DNA of 64,000 nt from Halichondria panicea (lineage: Eukaryota > Porifera > Demospongiae > Suberitida > Halichondriidae): NCBI RefSeq assembly GCF_963675165.1, contig NC_087390.1:949501-1013500 (forward strand). The letters run 5' to 3'. Below the pieces are notes generated by a model. It was not told the DNA's origin, made no database searches, and saw only the letters and a list, made by a program, of their open reading frames with translations. How positions within the stretch are numbered: the stretch's first letter is position 1; each line of letters opens with the position of its first letter. Both the position numbers and the translations under genes were made by a program. Shown here piece by piece: positions 53,671 through 64,000 of the stretch.

Positions 53671-53936
53671 GGCCACTCCAAGTGATACTCTGGTTTCTGG
53701 TCCACCGCCCGCATCAGATTTTATTCTTGGATTTCTATCTCATTATTGGATTTCTATCTCATTATTTCTACTACGCATGCGCAGAATGGTCCATGTGGTA
53801 CAAAATAGTGTGATAATGATATTCATTTGCAAAATAATGAGGTGAAATTGATAATGACATAATGAGAAAAGCCGCCCGCCCGCATGCAATTAGAAAAACT
53901 TCAGGACCAGAAACCAGAGTGTCACTTGGAGTGGCC
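53671..53936. mobile_element. PIF/Harbinger-like inverted-repeat element
   Basis: GGCCACTCCAAGTGATACTC at the left and GAGTGTCACTTGGAGTGGCC at the right are near-perfect complements, continuing for about 33 bp. TAA flanks both ends (53668-53670 and 53937-53939), the 3-bp duplication type of PIF/Harbinger elements. Non-coding; it lies about 90 bp upstream of the first exon of the Roco gene. Confidence 0.75.
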
Positions 53937-54386
53937 TAAAGCCTACAAGCCAAATACAAGTAAACACGAGAGTAAACTCCAAATACGAGCCACTCCCCCT
54001 TTTCTGAGTAGAAACTTCACCCCACCTTGTCCTCCACCCTCCAGTGAACTGAGAGAGCAGAAAGAACAACACAATAATCTTTGCACCTAGCTCTGCTGAT
54101 CCTAGGAGAGTGTTTGACTGAGGTCTCAAGTTGTTGATCTGAGCAATGCTGAGGGGCAGCAAATATCTAAGGTGAGCCAGGTTTGATCAGTTGATGGATT
54201 GCCCTAGTGTACACTAAACCATACTGTTAAGAGTATTCGATATGTATCTGTGTATGTACTCCAGACTGGTGAGACTGAGGTGTGGAGGAGAGAGACCACT
54301 GACGGCCGGTCTGTGTGGTGATCACCATGGCAAACGCAGGCTATTGCACACCACCAGAACAAGGTATTAAATTAATTAGTGATATA

Positions 54387-54840
54387 TACCGTATTCACCC
54401 GAATTACCGGGACACAAAAAAATAATTACGGCTTGCAGTGTCCCTTGGAATAGAGCAAGAAAAATTACGTTAAAGTCGAAGTGTCCCTTGTATTAGGGTG
54501 TCCCGTAGTAATTAGAACGAATATTTCCCCATTTAAGGTACATACGCGGCCTCGATTCCAGGCCGAGGCTAGCTCTGCAGCTAAAATGTCTTTTGTGCAG
54601 TGCTGTGTACGTGGGTTCCATGTCTAAAAGATGTGTGGAATCCACAAATAGAAGAACAGCTGTTGACAAAACAGGGAAAAACGCTCCCGCATTGCGTATG
54701 CTCTTTTTCGTTCTAATTAGATCGGGACGTCTAAAAATATTTACATTTCCTGTTGTTCCTTAATATAGAGTGAATAAAATTACGTAAGTCCGAAGTGTCC
54801 CTTAGAATAGAGTATCCCGGTAATTCAGGTGAATACGGTA
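54387..54840. mobile_element. 454-bp inverted-repeat element
   Basis: TACCGTATTCACCCGAATTA plus CCGGGACAC at the left is matched by GTATCCCGGTAATTCAGGTG plus AATACGGTA at the right. The word GGCCTCGATTCCAGGCCGAG occurs inside at about 54549, and is shared in part with the foldback at 30990 and with 52243-52265. Confidence 0.75.
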
Positions 54841-55612
54841 GAACGAACACAGTTAATACGTGTACAGTGACTGATGCATGGCTTTCAGAAAATCATAAAA
54901 GTGGATTAACAGTACTACATTTATGGCTGTTGGTAGATGTTCCTAAATAGAACTCACCAGTTAGTGCACTGTATCTATCTATACCCCCAGCGGAGATAAC
55001 ACTGTGGGGGGTAATGAGAGAGCCAAGCCGAAGGTTCCACTGGACGAGGAGTGGGCGGCTCTAGCCAGGAAGATGCTCAAGGGGGCTGACCCGGAGGAGA
55101 GGCTCACCTGGAGAACTCCCGAGGTGTGTGAGGGGGAGGGATCTAGTAGTCTTACCACTCTCAGGATACTGCAACAGCTATCCATTTATGTCCGAATATA
55201 TATACTTCCATTATGCACTAGGAAGCGTAGAAATCATCTGTTATACAATTCCCAGCTCTAACAAGCACTAACTGACTGCACATGTGCTCCCTCCCTCCAT
55301 CATGCACAAGGATTTGACCTGAAGCCACTGTACACTGCAGAGGACACGGTGGGTCATGAGAAGGAGTTACCCGGGAAGTACTCGTTCACCAGAGGGCCCT
55401 ACGCCACCATGTACACTCAGCAGCCCTGGACCATTAGACAGGTGATGAGTCGCTGTCTCTAAGCGAAGCAGAAGTCAAATTCATGTAATCATAGTGTAAT
55501 AATAATGCTTCAATTATTAGTACCTACAGTCAATTAGTATAGCTTCTGATTTTGAACCCTATAATTATGGCGTATAAATTTGCTTGTTTGGCTGTAATAG
55601 GCTGAAAATAAG

Positions 55613-55628
55613 CACACATACACACCCA

Positions 55629-55665
<37 letters not shown>

Positions 55666-55717
55666 ACACACACACACACATACACCCACCCACACACTCA
55701 CAAACCCACGCACACAG
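55613..55717. repeat. (CA)n microsatellite in the mutase remnant
   Basis: About 100 bp of CA dinucleotides with ACCC interruptions, ending at the acceptor of block 3. Long open frames on both strands here are artefacts of the repeat. Confidence 0.9.
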
Positions 55718-56063
55718 TATGCAGGGTTCAGTACAGTTGAGGAGAGCAACAAGTTCTACAAGGCCAACATAGCGGCCGGTCAGCAAGAATTGAGTGTGGC
55801 CTTTGACCTGCCCACTCACAGGGGGTACGATTCTGATAACCCCCTCGCTGTGGAGGACGTGGAAATGGCAGGGGTCGCTGTGGACTCAGTGGAGGATATG
55901 AAGGTATCTAGCCTGTGCGTGTGTATGTGCGTGTGTATAATGCATGGTCTGACTATAATGGTGTTTTAGAGTACTTATAGTGTTTGATGGGTATATAATT
56001 ATATTCTACATTGTATGCTAAACATCGGTTAGCGCTTTAAGCAAGAGATTTAGGCATGCGATT

Positions 56064-56333
56064 ATGCCTCAGTTGTGCATGTGCAAGCGAGGTATACGGT
56101 AGTGTGTTTGTGTATCTGTGTAGATTGCTTCAGCTGCTCAAGGATCAATGAAGTGCAAGTAGGCTTCTGGTAATTTGTAGATTTGTAAAATAATGCTTTG
56201 TTCTTGAGTTATGCCTAGGTTTGCTTACTTGGAATGCCATTGTAGCCTTTTCAGAAGCGTGCGTAGCAAAACTGGTCCATGGAGTGTTGTTACTCTGCTT
56301 AGTTAGCTCTGCACTAGAATACTACCTATTGAT
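56064..56333. repeat. Dispersed repeat, copy 2
   Basis: Inverted copy of 52410-52696 (ATGCCTCAGTTGTGCATGTG then CAAGCGAGGTATACGGTAG at its start). Confidence 0.6.
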
Positions 56334-57511
56334 TAGTGTATAGAAATAGTTTATGGCATGCATTAATTTTGTTTGCAACATGCAACATAATTAGTGTGTA
56401 GACATAATTATATAATTTCTTCCCTTTCTTTCTAAATACTCTGCCCCGCCCACACAGGGAGTCAAGCTAACCTGTATGTGATCACTCAAAATTAGCTTCA
56501 AAACAGGCCCATTTGTGTAACGGTTGAAACACTCCGCGTTATATTTAGCGATCACAAATATTTTTAGTAGGTTGACCGTTCTGTGGTTGTATATTTAGCC
56601 CACTAGCCGTCACTCAGGGGCTGGGAGGTACTCTAGAGAAGTAAGGTTTACATCAATGACTAGCTCACATTTTTTAACTAAGACTACTAATTCTATGTTC
56701 GCCTTTGTTCAATAATTCGTACTTTTGTACAATGTAATTATTATATAATTATTATGTGAACACATCGAATAAAAATGGAAGCTTTAATATAACTTCCGAA
56801 AATTGTTTTGAAATGATGTATTAACCTTCATTTGTGTATGTAGGTCAGTGGATTTTAGTGCTATTCAATTTTTCAATCAAATGATAGGCAATTTGGGCTT
56901 GTTTCAATAAGAATCGTGGAATGAATGTTTAATTTCTGCATATATAGATGTTTGAAGACAGTGCATGTGTGTGAATTTTATACACGATAGAGCATTACAA
57001 CTTTGCCCCCCCCCTTCCAGATATAGATGATTCTTGGGGAGGGTCTTATCTGATGGAGGCCCTCACTGATCAGGTGTACGAGTCAGCACTCAACATCATC
57101 AATGAGGTACAAGGGACACCTTACATGCAGTTGTATTCGTATTAAGTGCTCTCTCTATATATAGCTTGTTTAATTGAATTCCAACTACGTATATAGATTG
57201 TACACTGCAACAGTTTTGTTCAGCCTCTGACTCTGATTGTATGTACAGCTGTATATAACTTATGTATGCATGGTAAAATAATTTATGCTTATTAGCAACG
57301 TGTACTAAATAGCAACTTAATTGCTCTTGGATAATGATTATACGTAATATGTGTGTTTGTGTGTGTAGGTTGCTGAGATTGCAAAGCTGATGACAGCGTA
57401 TATTCGTCTGGTGGTGGTCAGAATGAAGTGATAATCCAATTCAACAGAACATTTTTATGCTGATCACAAAGTTCCCCAAAACATGAGCTAGATTGTTCTT
57501 TAATATGCTCT

Positions 57512-57630
57512 GAGTTGCTTGGATTCATCCTGTACTGCCTCCTGGCTCGCTGGTACAAGAGGAGAGTTAGAGACGAGGACTACAATGCACACAGAGTGGT
57601 GGAGGAGGTCTATGATCGATATCTAGCATC
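57512..57630 (+). pseudogene. Stray 3' end of a POT-like transporter gene
   Basis: The fragment encodes GFILYCLLARWYKRRVRDED and YNAHRVVEEVYDRYLAS, the last helix and tail of the family. YNAHRVVEE is closest to the copy ending at 29560. It lies about 12 kb beyond the array edge, between the mutase and SMARCAL1 remnants, with no other transporter sequence nearby. Confidence 0.85.
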
Positions 57631-57903
57631 ACTAGGCAGACTATTGTATGGTGAATTGTATTTTTATAGTCATCATCTCACATGCTGTTGTTTGCAAGCA
57701 CATTCATATTCAGTTATAACCAATAATGATTCCATAAGAACTTTTCGATATAAAAGCAATGCCAAAAATCATTGAACTTTGAAACTTCAACTACAGAAAT
57801 TGAGCGGTATTAATAAAAGAATTCCAGTGAAGCAGTAATAAATAAAGTAGTGATTAAATGAGTGACTGTGGTATGGTACTATAACGTTATGACACACTAG
57901 TAC

Positions 57904-60436
57904 CTGGTGTGTCTAGTTCCAATGTATCGTCAAAGTTTGATAGCTGGTCCATTTCAGACTTTGATACCAAATCCCTGAAACAGTCCATCAGAGTCTTTTG
58001 TGTTGCATCCTACAGAGAAGTGTACATGCACGAGGATGATAACTTTAACACAGCCGTGTAAGCAATTAAGTAGATAGCTTGCACCGTTTTATGGAAATAA
58101 AATAATGTATCTGTGTGTATACGTTCGTATTGCATGATAACAGTGGAAGCATCACAGATCTTGAATTATCAGATCTAAACACTTTATTCCCTTTATAACT
58201 CTCTACTGTTAATAAATTTAAACGGTCACACATGGAATAGCCACATAAGATAAGCCACATAAGATAAGCCACACAGCAGTTTCAGTAAGGGACCTCATGG
58301 TCACACACGGAATAAGCCACCAGTTTCAGTAAGGGACCTCTATAGTGAAGTCTTTGCTGACCTTGGCTGTGAGTACTGCGCTCTCTGACCAGCAAGTCAT
58401 AGCTAATGATATTCACGAGGCAGAACGAGCCACACCCCTTTGTCGTTAGGATAACATTAATATCAGCATCCACCAGTGAAGGAATCCATCATTTGAAGGC
58501 CTGCACAGGGGGTGGGCATAATATGTACTGTATGGTTATAATTTCCACATGTAGGTCGAGTATAATTAACACAGACTAATAATTATGTATATACAATTGT
58601 ACCAGCCTAGCGCTATTTCAACAACCCTCTATACCTATAAAGATCCTTAGGCCTTAAAATAAGAAGTATATTCGTACGAATGACCTATATCTAAACCAGG
58701 TGAGTTCTACATAGCTACATGTATGTCAACAATACTGTCCTATAACTTCTACTAACTTGAAATAATTGTAACAAGTTAGAGAAAGCCCCACCCGCCCACT
58801 CACCTCAGCCCAGGTGAGTCTCACTGATGAGGGGCACACTACGAGGAGGGGCCAATCAGAGCGGTAGTAGGACATGACGGCTATGGCCTGAAGTGTCTTG
58901 CCTAGTCCCATATCATCAGCTATCAACACTCGGCCATCACGCTTGATCGAGTATCTGTGGGGGTGGGGTTAGAGGGTAATCAAATGAGTGTGATATTGTA
59001 GTGGTAATAATTGTCGAAACAACCTATCAGGGAAATGATAATCTACTGTGTGTGTTTTGTGAATATAGCAAGTTATGATAATAATACAGGCTATGGCTGC
59101 CGCTCTAAAACATTATCAGTACCCAGACATTAACTTACTCCACTCCTTCTTTTTGAAACTCCATCAGAGCGGTGCTCAACTTTGTCTCAATCCTGCTCCA
59201 GTCAATGACACTGGGATGGGACTGGGCCTGTATGGAATGGGACTGTGCCTGTAGCTGTGATAGGAACAGGTTTATGACAGGTCTGGGTATTAGGTCCAAC
59301 TCCACATGCTTGCAGCTGCTCTGGATAGCTTTAACTGCAGAGGGGAGGGGCTGTTACAGTGGCATGCATGAAATCAACAACATACCCAGTGAATTGTAGT
59401 CTTCTATTCCAAAGCTCCATAAGGACGTTTTGGTATCTATAGAAAAAAAAAGAATGATATGATATCTGGTATGCAGCAATCCATGATTTTTATTCACATT
59501 TAGAGGCCATTCCATAAAACTTAATGCTCTGAAAATTTCACGCTTAAGGTAGAGAGGAGGATGAGGTAATTATATACGGGTATGTTTATACATAATTATG
59601 TTTACAATAAAATTATTAGTCTAAAACATAATCTTACTGTAAGCTCTTGTAGACATCTTCTTGAATATTTCGATGAGGTCATGATCGTACTGCACCTTGA
59701 CCTCCAGCCTTGTCCTGGACACCATACAAACCCGTGCCTTCTTCTTGTCTCTCAGTTGGGTACACTTCACAGGGGGAGGGTGGTCAGGCGGTAGTGATGG
59801 TGGCGGCTTGCAGCTCATCGCTGCTGCCACTTTAATGGAAGCATCCGGTACCGAGGTGATGGGATGAAGTGCATTCAGAGGTGGCTTAGAGTAGAACGGA
59901 GGAATTCTCGAATTTACTGGAACATTAGGTGCCGATTTCGGAGGAGAGTTATGGGACAATGTAGACAAGTGAGGAGTGGACGGTTTGGAATAAAATGGTG
60001 GTTGTTGGAGACCAGTTTGAGATGTCATTGATGATGGGAGTTCATTGTGTAATGTTCCTGTTCTTGGTAATGATAGCGTCTTTGTGCTGCTGGAGCTGCC
60101 TTGGTGTGATATTAGAGGATTAGCCGATCTTGATTCTTGTACTTGATTTCTGGCACTGGAACTTGAGCGGCTAGCTTCAGCAGAATTAGGATGAGATCTA
60201 ACGTTGTCATAGGAACTCGAACTAGAGAAGGTAGACGCCATCTTTGATGTTGTAACTGCAGACGTAGTGTAAGCGTGTATCTTTGCAGGAGGAGGTCCCT
60301 GCACACCAGTGTGGGGTGGAGCCACTCTCTTGGCTGTTAGTTTGGCTTGAGCTCTTCTTCTGTTTGCCTCCATTCTCTGCAGCTGCTCAGTAGACATTCC
60401 TCCACTGCCACTAGCTGAGGGTCTACCAGGATGCAT
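57904..60436 (-). pseudogene. SMARCAL1 (HARP annealing helicase) remnant
   Basis: Six exon-like blocks on the minus strand match SMARCAL1 by recall. 59638-60436: N-terminus with the RPA-binding-type helix (TEQLQRMEANRRRAQAKLTA), a Ser/Pro-rich stretch and start of the HARP domain (VCMVSRTRLEVKVQYDHDLI). 59386-59436: HARP continuation (TKTSLWSFGIEDYNSL). 59139-59334: linker. 58804-58954: ATPase block with [20 protein letters not shown] and [16 protein letters not shown]. 58362-58500: next ATPase block (WIPSL, LVNIISYDLLVRERS) with a TGA in frame at 58489-58491. 57904-58009: probable C-terminal exon (KTLMDCFRDLVSKSEMDQLS). The DEAH box, the remaining ATPase lobe and the whole helicase-C domain are missing, and the last two blocks do not join in phase. 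The normal protein rewinds DNA at stalled forks; this locus cannot encode it. Confidence 0.8.
58226..58340. repeat. Short direct repeat in SMARCAL1 remnant intron
   Basis: GGTCACACACGGAATAAGCC and CAGTTTCAGTAAGGGACCTC each occur twice, with CACATAAGATAAGC repeated between them. Confidence 0.7.
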
Positions 60437-60597
60437 GGTAGTCTTTTTAGTCAGAATAGCTGGCTCTTAGTCTAGATCTACTTGATGAAACTCTCATACA
60501 ATTTTACACTATAAAATATTAATATATCATTGCAATTGGAAATGATCATGACACATACTAACATAATATCTATGTAGACACACAAATTCATTGCTAA

Positions 60598-63500
60598 TTA
60601 AATTTCTTTGGGATACTTTACTCTACTCCTAACACTGTCATAGTCGATGCACTTTATAGCACTTTTCCTTGCACTTGATGGAACATGTAATTCTTCAATT
60701 GTCGTATTGAGTTTTAGACCCTCGATAATCAGAGACCAGTCGGGAATATCCACTATTAGGTGGAGAACAAGAAGACTCTTATTTACTTTCAACATATCAC
60801 CAACAGCTGTACAGTCTTCTGGATTGATAAATAGAAACTCATAGCGAGGCTTTGAAAATTCTGTTTTTGCAGGTTTAAACTCCAATATCAAAGTTGTGAG
60901 ACTGGAATTCTTACTCAATGCATTTGCGATAGGTAGTAAGAAACGCTGCTGTGGTTCCATATATAGTGTTGGCAAATGCAGGTACTCAAGATTCTTATTA
61001 TTCTCAAGTACATTGCAAATAGCCACAATTGAATCGTTGTTGGCTATTACTTGACCATTAAAATTAAAGTCTAGTGTAATTTCGAGTTTTTTTAGCTTCA
61101 TACTTAATATCTCCATTATATTTTTTAAAAACATTGATGAAACTGCCGGCCGCTCAACATCATCAATGAATAATCTCGTGATTTGCACGGCAAAACTAAG
61201 TGTAACACCATCACAAACACAAATTTCTATTTCCTCCAGAGAAATGTTTTTCTGCAAAAGGACACAGAACTCATCCACAATTTCGTCTGATGTAAAGTTC
61301 ATGGAGCAACATAACTTTTTAAGTTTAACTGAAACGCTTTGCTCAAGTGTGTTAAAAATTAAGGAATCCACCTTAAAGCAATCAGAGTTCTGCAGAGATT
61401 TAGATTTAGGTATGTCGGAGAGAATTGTTAGTTCTTCCAGCACAGGACACTTGGAGAGGGAATGAGAGACTGAGTGTTTTAAGACATTGCTGCACAGTGG
61501 ACCATAACGCATAAAATATGTCAAATAGTCAGCGAAGTGATTGATGAATTTTTTGGCTTGTTCTGTGAAATCACCCATATATATAGGACCGAAATTTGAA
61601 GGGAACAATTGACAAAGCTGCAGTTCTTTAAACCTTTTGATATTCAATCCAAATACTAAATACTGTGTACCACTATGTTTCACTGATTCATCATCGCTAT
61701 CATCAATATAGCCGACACTTACGGAGACCTGCAAATATTCCAAAGAGGTACAGAGTTTTTTAATCGCATCAATTTCACTAGCAGATAGGGGGCGATTAAT
61801 GAGACAACACAAAATCTTTAAAGTTCTTGAATCTTTCAAGGCATCCAGAAAGTATGATGTTGTATTAACCTTCTCAGCATTAACTATGAATTTCGACAGG
61901 AATTTGCTTGTCAATTCCATTCCATCAGAGTCATTATGCAACACTACATTTGTTGAAGCTGGAATATAGTTGATGATTTCACACAAAAGATCAAAAGGGG
62001 GTGAAATTGAATAATTATCATGCAATACTATATCCAAGAATTTAACATGTGAAGAGCATTTAGAGTTGTGTCGCTTGAGTTCATCCATTAAATGATGAAG
62101 ATTTTTTTGAAGATAAATATCTGTCCCGTCCCAGCTAGTCGCCCGGGGATTGCTAATACTTAATTCTAGCATGAATTTTCCTACTGCTATGCAATAGCCT
62201 AGAGCAAGGAAATACAAGGGATCCAATTGTGAGTGTGTTAGTTCGATAAGGAGTACAACATTATCGAAAGAGGAAATTAGTTGTTCATTTTGAGTTTCAT
62301 AAAGCCAGAGTATGTGTTGTCTATTGAGGTAAATCACCAACTCATTGTCTGACGATCTAACTCGCGATCGTGGAGCAGGTAGAACACATTTTGTCCAGGA
62401 ATCAGAAAATGTTGTGAGACCGGCTAAAAATAACTTGATCATGCCATACTTTTCGGACTGTTCTTCAATGAAAAGTAGCTGTTCCTGTTGGGGGTATGTT
62501 CTCCATATATGGAATGCAGCCAAGAACTCTTGCAGCGTTAGATGAATGAAGTTATATGAAGGAGATGCGGTTTTTGTTATGGATTGATGCAATGGATGGA
62601 CACTATTCATAAAACCAAGTGTAGCACTGCCTTCGGGAATGTCATTCTCGTAGAAAATAAGCTGGTGTTCTTTTAATACTATTCCCTTGTGGGCAACTTT
62701 ACAAAGGTCAAGGAAATGAAGTTGAAGTGATGGAGGCAAGTCATGAAGATCACCATTCCACTTCTCTTGCACTGGGTGGTCAGTGAGGTATCGCTTTAGC
62801 AAAACACGAGAGTATTCAGTAAAAAGTTCTGTTCTTGTGTTCGGGAAAATATTTTGTTTTTCGTCATGCCATTCCATGTAAACTTGAACAACAATACGAG
62901 CACAGAGAGGATTGTACATGGCACTGTGTATTTGTGGGTTGGCAGCAATATATGTTCTCAATCCATCTGGTGCTCCATCCTTAATTGCCAAATCAATATA
63001 TTCTTGTACCTGTATCTCTGTAAAACCAAGGACCACAATCTTTTGATCAATTCGATGACTACACCCTACAGGTACAGCCCATGGCCTGGTGGTTATGAGA
63101 ACAGTGCTGGCTGGAAGGAGTCTTCCATGTATGAGTTTCATGATAATACAGCTGTCCTTCGTTTCTCTAAGTGCAGGCGGAAATTCATCGAGACCCTCAA
63201 GAATAAATAGCAATCCTTCACCTTCTGATCGAGATACTTCGTCGCTGACTTTCTGTGATCTAGCTTCATCTCCACATTCAAAAAGGTCAACCAAGTTATT
63301 AGCTTCATGAGTGCACTTATCACGAAGTGACAGCAATACAACAAGAAAGTAGTCTCTCCAAATGTACCCTAGACTCCACCGTCTGCACAGTTCCCATGAC
63401 AAGGTGGTCTTACCGACTCCTGGAGCTCCTTTGATGATAACTAGTTTGGGAAACGAGTCTCCAATTTTACATGCAATTCGTTCAATACAAACTTGGCCTT

Positions 63501-63731
63501 TATCTACAAGATCAATTTTTCCGTGCACTTCGTGTGTTTGAAATTTGGGTCGAGCAAATCGATCACGATCGTCGACAATCTTCAGATTTATAAAATGTTT
63601 CACACAGTCAAGAGGATAGCGCTCATCAGCAGGAAGCTGTTTTACGTTGTAAATGCTAATAAGGTATGTTTTATATGTTTCAATAGCACTCAATTTTGGC
63701 CTCTTTGATGGCCCAGGCAAAGTATTGTCAT
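60598..63731 (-). CDS. NACHT-LRR (NLR-type) receptor, main exon
   Basis: The exon (acceptor CTCCTCAG, phase 1) encodes about 1044 residues. Numbered from the first internal Met: GAPGVGKTT (98-106) is the Walker A of a NACHT NTPase, LLFILEGLDEFPPALRE (170-186) the Walker B with the Asp-Glu-Phe typical of NLRs, and LITTRPWAV (208-216) the sensor-1 arginine. The helical part follows (ARIVVQVYMEWH; SYNFIHLTLQEFLAAFHIWR). Residues from about 560 onward are leucine-rich repeats of irregular length, ending before residue 1040. A Death-domain exon lies upstream (63867 onward), giving a Death-NACHT-LRR order known in sponge NLRs. Likely a cytosolic sensor of microbial or stress signals. A short linker (DDNTLPGPSKRPKLS) at the exon start resembles the 66-bp exons of the Roco gene. 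Confidence 0.85.
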
Positions 63732-63866
63732 CTGAGGAGTTAATCCATATAATTGAATTATTATAAATCTACACACATACTTTTCTTTTGTATAGGCACT
63801 ATATCGTCTATCATTACGTATACGTATACTACATACTGCATGCAGCTGATGGCATGCACTATATAC

Positions 63867-64000
63867 CTGTACATGCCTCCTCTATAGCATCAGCGATGGC
63901 ATCTCGTTTAACTGTTGGTGCTCTGAGACTCTGACATATGTCAGAATAGGTGAGAGGGCCACTCTTCAAGCGAGCAGCTAGCATATCACGTAGACAGGTT
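63867..64000 (-). CDS. Death-domain exon of the NLR gene, cut by window edge
   Basis: The exon ends with donor ACAG|GTATATAG in phase 1, matching the phase of the NACHT exon. The visible part encodes AARLKSGPLTYSDICQSLRA, preceded by TCLRDML and followed by PTVKRDAIADAIEEACT. It is close to Death-domain exon 1 of the Roco gene (51845-52120). The 5' part lies outside the window. Confidence 0.8.

Larger units (their letters stand above)
54991..57106 (+). pseudogene. Methylmalonyl-CoA mutase (MUT) remnant, four exons, internal loss
   Basis: Four exon-like blocks match mitochondrial methylmalonyl-CoA mutase by recall. Block 1 (54991-55123) contains EEWAALARKMLKGADPEERL. Block 2 (55311-55441) contains FTRGPYATMYTQQPWTIRQ. 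Block 3 (55718-55903) contains [20 protein letters not shown] and [14 protein letters not shown]. Block 4 (57021-57106) contains DSWGGSYLMEALTDQVYESA. Splice sites of blocks 2-4 are canonical. However blocks 1 and 2 do not join in frame (phase 0 followed by phase 1), and between blocks 3 and 4 roughly 300 residues of the catalytic barrel are missing, as is the whole C-terminal cobalamin domain. The segment between blocks 3 and 4 contains a dispersed repeat (56064-56333). No complete enzyme can be made from this locus as sequenced. Confidence 0.8.

Noticed and set aside
53884-54162. Frames of 68-90 codons on both strands
   Set aside because: They overlap the end of an inverted-repeat element and show no family features.
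55565-55819. Cys/Val-rich and His/Thr-rich frames
   Set aside because: Pure translation of the CA microsatellite.
57369-57433. Possible fifth mutase exon after a GTGTGTAG acceptor (VAEIAKLMT)
   Set aside because: The residues do not match the expected continuation of the mutase after block 4 and a stop follows soon.

Overview
The window is animal nuclear DNA, most likely from a demosponge resembling Amphimedon. This is inferred from AT-rich sequence, spliced genes with GT-AG introns, a Death-NACHT-LRR gene, a Death-domain Roco GTPase gene with a 2A-like peptide, and many short inverted-repeat transposons. I could not confirm the species by a search.

Region 1 (1-45748) is one tandem array of intronless genes of about 1.5 kb for a 12-helix membrane protein. 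I read the family as divergent POT/PTR2 (SLC15-like) transporters of the major facilitator superfamily. Six copies are open from start to stop (1203-2729, 7131-8663, 14448-15983, 19418-20944, 23791-25320, 37509-39038) and a seventh (33135-34658) belongs to another subclass. The remaining copies are pseudogenes or fragments. By N-terminus and flanks the copies fall into four classes (A, B, C, D), and the order C-B-D-A recurs along the array, so the array looks like a higher-order repeat of an ancestral four-gene block. Every A-class gene follows the same upstream cassette: a D-class 5' pseudogene, a TA-flanked inverted-repeat element, a promoter-like block (TGCGCATGCGC plus TATAAAA) with small open frames, a 22-bp minisatellite containing ETS-like sites, and a fragment of the transporter central loop. 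A LINE remnant (4398-5888) interrupts the first cassette. Two stretches (about 16.6-27 kb and 37-45.7 kb) are recent near-identical duplications.

Region 2 (45733-53582, minus strand) is an immune-type gene. Its predicted exons encode a membrane-spanning N-terminal part, a 2A-like ribosome-skipping motif (GDVEANPGP), four Death-domain exons and a large ROC (Ras-like GTPase)/COR exon. All exons examined have matching phase-1 junctions. Two extra 66-bp symmetrical exons lie between the Death-domain exons. The 3' end of the gene sits on the breakpoint of the transporter array.

Region 3 (53600-60440) holds broken housekeeping genes and small transposons: a methylmalonyl-CoA mutase remnant (plus strand, 54991-57106), a stray 3' end of a transporter gene (57512-57630), and a SMARCAL1 (HARP) remnant (minus strand, 57904-60436) with a nonsense codon and missing helicase exons.

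Region 4 (60598-64000, minus strand) is an NLR-type gene: a Death-domain exon cut by the window edge, then one 3.1-kb exon with NACHT ATPase and leucine-rich region. Its linker resembles the small 66-bp exons of the Roco gene, which suggests the two genes share exon ancestry.
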